The notes beneath the pieces are model-generated. The model was not told where the DNA came from. It did no database searches and saw only the letters and a list, made by a program, of their open reading frames with translations. Both the position numbers and the translations under genes were made by a program. 26,569 nucleotides of DNA from Hyphomicrobiales bacterium (GTDB lineage Bacteria > Pseudomonadota > Alphaproteobacteria > Rhizobiales > Xanthobacteraceae), in NCBI GenBank assembly GCA_016201085.1, contig JACQDO010000323.1, positions 1 through 26,569 on the forward strand, given 5' to 3'. Below are positions 23,898-26,569 of this stretch, in pieces (the stretch's first letter is position 1; each line of letters opens with the position of its first letter).

Positions 23898-24769
23898 AAC
23901 CAGGATCCGATGGCGCCGTCGAGCAGCACTCCGGCAATCAACAGCGAGAGCTGCAACAGCGAGGCGAGAAAGTTAGCGATCGCCGCCTTCTTGGTGGGTT
24001 GACGATAGAGGGCGACGCTCTTCCAGAGGAAAATCGCACCGCCAATTCCCGCTCCCAGGCCGTAGGCCAGGCCCATGCCGTACCAGAGCGGCACCAGCGA
24101 TATGGCGACGAGAACGACGGTATGGGTCAAGATGGCGAGCGTCCAGGCAGGCGCCGGCACCACCAGCGGCAGCATCGGCACTCCGGCATCGGCGTAGTCC
24201 TGGCCCTTGGCCGCCGCCAGGCTCCAGAAGTGCGGCGGCGTCCACAGGAACAGCACGATGGCCAGAACGGTCGGCACCACTTGGGGCGCGGGATCGACCG
24301 CGGCGGCGCCGGCCAGCACGGCGAAACTGCCGGCAAGCCCGCCAATGACGATATTCCAGGCGCTGCGCCGCTTCATCCATACGGTATAGACGACGCCGTA
24401 GGTGAAGGCGCCGAAGAACACGAACACGGCGGCGAGTGTGCCGCCCGCAGCCTGAGCGAGCGCCAGCGAGGCAACCAGCAAGGCCAGGAAGCCGGCGAGC
24501 CACCACGGGCTGGCGCGGAACGTTCCGCTCGCGAACGGACGCGAGCGCGTGCGCCGCATCAGCCGGTCGAGATCGCGTTCGTAATAATGATTGAAAGCGC
24601 CGGCGGCGCCCGACGCGCCGAGCACCGCCAAGGCCAAGCCCACCGATTGCCACCACGCCAGCATTGGCCCGCTGGTCGCCGCCACACCGGCGAGCGCGCT
24701 CGCAGCGACCGCAATTCCGATCCTGAGCTTCAGGAGCGAGATGGTCATGCGTACCGCAGCGAGCGTCAT
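23894..24769 (-). CDS. ctaB: Protoheme IX farnesyltransferase
   Basis: The protein is 291 aa, a UbiA-superfamily membrane prenyltransferase that converts heme b to heme o for heme-copper oxidases. The first Asp-rich motif is FNHYYERDLDRLMRRTRSRP at residues 59-78 (canonical N-x3-D-R-D-x-D, with Glu64 replacing the first Asp). The second conserved region is YADAGVPMLPLVVP near 191-204. Multiple hydrophobic helices fill the rest, including KLRIGIAVAASALAG at the start. It lies 30 bp after oxidase subunit I and 4 bp overlaps sco, an arrangement typical of oxidase operons. Confidence 0.93.
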   Translation of the reverse strand: MTLAAVRMTISLLKLRIGIAVAASALAGVAATSGPMLAWWQSVGLALAVLGASGAAGAFNHYYERDLDRLMRRTRSRPFASGTFRASPWWLAGFLALLVASLALAQAAGGTLAAVFVFFGAFTYGVVYTVWMKRRSAWNIVIGGLAGSFAVLAGAAAVDPAPQVVPTVLAIVLFLWTPPHFWSLAAAKGQDYADAGVPMLPLVVPAPAWTLAILTHTVVLVAISLVPLWYGMGLAYGLGAGIGGAIFLWKSVALYRQPTKKAAIANFLASLLQLSLLIAGVLLDGAIGSWL

Positions 24770-24799
24770 CGCGTTTGCATCCTCATCTTGAACCGCACA

Positions 24800-26469
24800 T
24801 CAGCGGAACAGCCACAGTTCCGAGAGATATTTCCAGTTGATGAAGTAGTAGAGAACGAAGCAGGTGAAGAACAACGTCACCAGGACGATCGTGCCGGGCA
24901 GCTTGACCGTGGCATGGCTGCCATAGTGCGACACGGCCGCGCCGCCGCCCTGGTGCAGCGGGAAGGTGAGTTTGTGGCCGCCGACGATCTTCTTGTCGAA
25001 CAGCACCGTGCCGACGACGACGACGATGAAGATGGCGCCGCCGAGCGCCGCGAGGATGGCGACAGTGGTGCATCGCTGAAGGTGATGTCCCAATGCCGTC
25101 TCGGTACGCCGAGCGTGCCCGCCCCCATCATGAACAGCGAAATCCCGGCCGCGCCGATGCCGAATAGATAAGGTTGCAGCTTGGCCAGGCCGGGCCAAAT
25201 GACCTCGCGCTGGAAGATCAGCGGCAGCACCAAATAGGTCGCCGCCATGAAGGCGAGCGTGGTGCCGGTGACCACCGTGCCGTGGAAGTGACCGGGCACA
25301 TACAGCGTATTGTGCATTAGCACATTGAGCTGCTCGGTGCCAAGCACCACGCCGGAAATGCCGCCGATGAAGCCGAACATCACCAGCGACAGGAACATAC
25401 CGGCGAAGGCCGGATTGCCCCATGGCGCCTTGCGCAGCCATTCGAACACGCCCTTGGTGTAGCCGTTCCTGCGCTGAGCGGCTTCGATCGCGCCGGGCAC
25501 GGTCAGGCCGTGGATCATCGAGCCCAGCACCGCCAGATACATCATGTAGCTGGTGTTGACGATCTTCCAGCTGGCGTCGAGGCCCGGCTCGGCCAGCAGA
25601 TGGTGCGCCGAGGCGAGCTGCAGAAACAGGATGTACATGAAGAACGCCGTGCGGCTGACTTTCTCGGACAGCGGCTTGGCGCCGACCAGCAATGCGGCGA
25701 TCAGATACCAGAGCGACACATGCGCGGAGACGTTGATCTGCTGCGAGGAGTGGCCCATCGCCCACCACACGACCTTGTAAAGCAGCGGATCGATGTTCGA
25801 GATCAGGCCGAGCGACCACAGCCAGGTCGGGATGAGCATGACCGCGCCGGAGGCGATGGTGAACACTGCGATGATCGCGGCGGTCAGCGCACCGAAGGTC
25901 ACCAGCGGGATCGAACCTTCGTACGTGCGCTCCTCCTTGGCAATGACCAGGGTGGCGAAGAAGACAGCGGTGCCAATCAGCGCGCCGACGGCGAACAGGA
26001 TCAGCCCAAGATAGAAATTAGGCGCCGCCTGCATCGGCGGATAGGAGGTGAACATCACGCTCGATTCGCCTTGCAGCACGGTGATGTTGGTGAGCACCGC
26101 GCCGACGATCATCAGCACGAAGCCAAGCCAGGCGAATTTCGGCGCCGCCAGCCGGCTGTTGAGCAGGACCGCCGAGGCGAAATAGAGCACCGCGATTTCG
26201 AAGAAGATGATCCAGAACAGCAGCACGTTGGCGCCGTGTCCGGTGAGCACCAGGTAGAACCACTCGGCCGGCAGCAGATGCACGGCCGGCCAGCGGGTAA
26301 GCGCGACCATCAGGCCCATCAGGCCGCCGACCAGCAGGAAGACCACGGCGGCGACCGCGTTGGCCTTGATCAGCGATTGCGCTGCGACGTCGACCTTGAG
26401 GCCGGTATATTGGCAGGTGCGGAATTCGGCGCGCGCGCCGACTGCCCCGATGACTGTTTCGGCGGTCAT
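24800..26469 (-). CDS. B-family heme-copper oxidase subunit I (ba3-like), frameshifted near the 3' end; possible NO reductase-type active site
   Basis: The frame from ATG 26469 (GGGGAG upstream) runs correctly for about 467 residues to HWDITFSDA, then becomes nonsense and would stop at 24877. The true C-terminus continues in the next frame (TTVAILAALGGAIFIVVVVG to LSELWLFR, stop at 24800), so one base is missing near 25065-25070: real lesion or sequencing error. Intact length would be about 556 aa. Heme and copper ligands: H78 (TGHGANVLLF), H240, H289-H290 (ASAHHLLAEPGLDASWK) and H394/H396 (NTLYVPGHFHGTVV), the last two segments matching ba3-type B-family enzymes. The CuB motif is H240-S-S-Q-Q244, so the Tyr normally cross-linked to His is Gln. 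This raises NO reduction as an alternative to O2 reduction. Confidence 0.85.
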
Positions 26470-26473
26470 GCTC

Positions 26474-26569
26474 TTATCTCCCCGCGATGAGGCTTTGATC
26501 GGCCTCGGCGCGTTTGCGATCCGTTACGTAGATTTTGCCGGTCATGGTGTGATGACCGATCCCGCAGAA
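26474..26569 (-). CDS. Cytochrome c oxidase subunit II, C-terminal end of CuA domain (partial)
   Basis: Only the last 31 codons are in the window, ending in TAA 5 bp before subunit I. FCGIGHHTMTGKIYV is the end of the CuA site (second Cys, His and Met ligands; canonical [YF]CG-x-GHH-x-M-x-G). A CuA centre accepts electrons from cytochrome c, which fits the cytochrome c gene at the other end of this block. Confidence 0.88.
   Translation of the reverse strand, partial: FCGIGHHTMTGKIYVTDRKRAEADQSLIAGR

Noticed and set aside
24783..25073. Separate small basic protein in the 3' end of the oxidase gene
   Set aside because: Its frame is Arg/His-rich and lies out of phase with the conserved membrane helix encoded in the same DNA.

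Overview
The window is GC-rich, and every gene I can support lies on the minus strand, so biological order runs from high to low coordinates. It holds two unrelated blocks. The heme-copper oxidase, SCO and CtaB set and the base composition suggest a Pseudomonadota bacterium, perhaps an alphaproteobacterium. That placement is an inference; no rRNA or other marker is present.

Block 1 (about 26569 to 20127) is a respiratory operon. In transcription order it encodes the CuA-bearing C-terminus of oxidase subunit II, a B-family heme-copper oxidase subunit I (frameshifted near its 3' end, with Gln where the active-site Tyr normally sits), protoheme IX farnesyltransferase (CtaB), a SCO-type copper chaperone, a cytochrome b / 2x[4Fe-4S] / MvhD-like fusion, a small membrane-anchored protein of unknown function, a bacteriohemerythrin and a soluble class I cytochrome c. 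A hairpin lies just after the cytochrome c gene. About 440 bp without a convincing gene follows, with a candidate promoter for block 2.

Block 2 (about 19684 to the left edge) is an extracellular contractile injection system (eCIS, Afp/PVC-like, phage-tail-derived). The order is DUF4255 tail-terminator/cap protein, an unrecognised 468-aa protein, sheath (split by a deletion/frameshift), two tube proteins, DUF5908 small protein, LysM baseplate hub protein, VgrG-like spike, PAAR tip, gp25-like baseplate protein, large baseplate J-like protein (1442 aa), three cargo-like genes, a second baseplate J-like protein (811 aa) and the start of the tape-measure (CIS_TMP) gene. The AAA+ ATPase usual in such loci would have to lie outside the window.

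The most novel part is the three-gene cargo island (about 7365 to 4108) between the two baseplate genes. It encodes a HExxH protein with a hydrophobic C-terminal hairpin, a PD-(D/E)XK nuclease-like protein and a DUF4157 protein with acidic 19-aa repeats. All three share a short N-terminal motif around residues 36-63 that could be a loading or sorting signal. Other oddities are long polyhistidine tracts in both baseplate J-like proteins and a Cys-rich hydrophobic insertion in the larger one.
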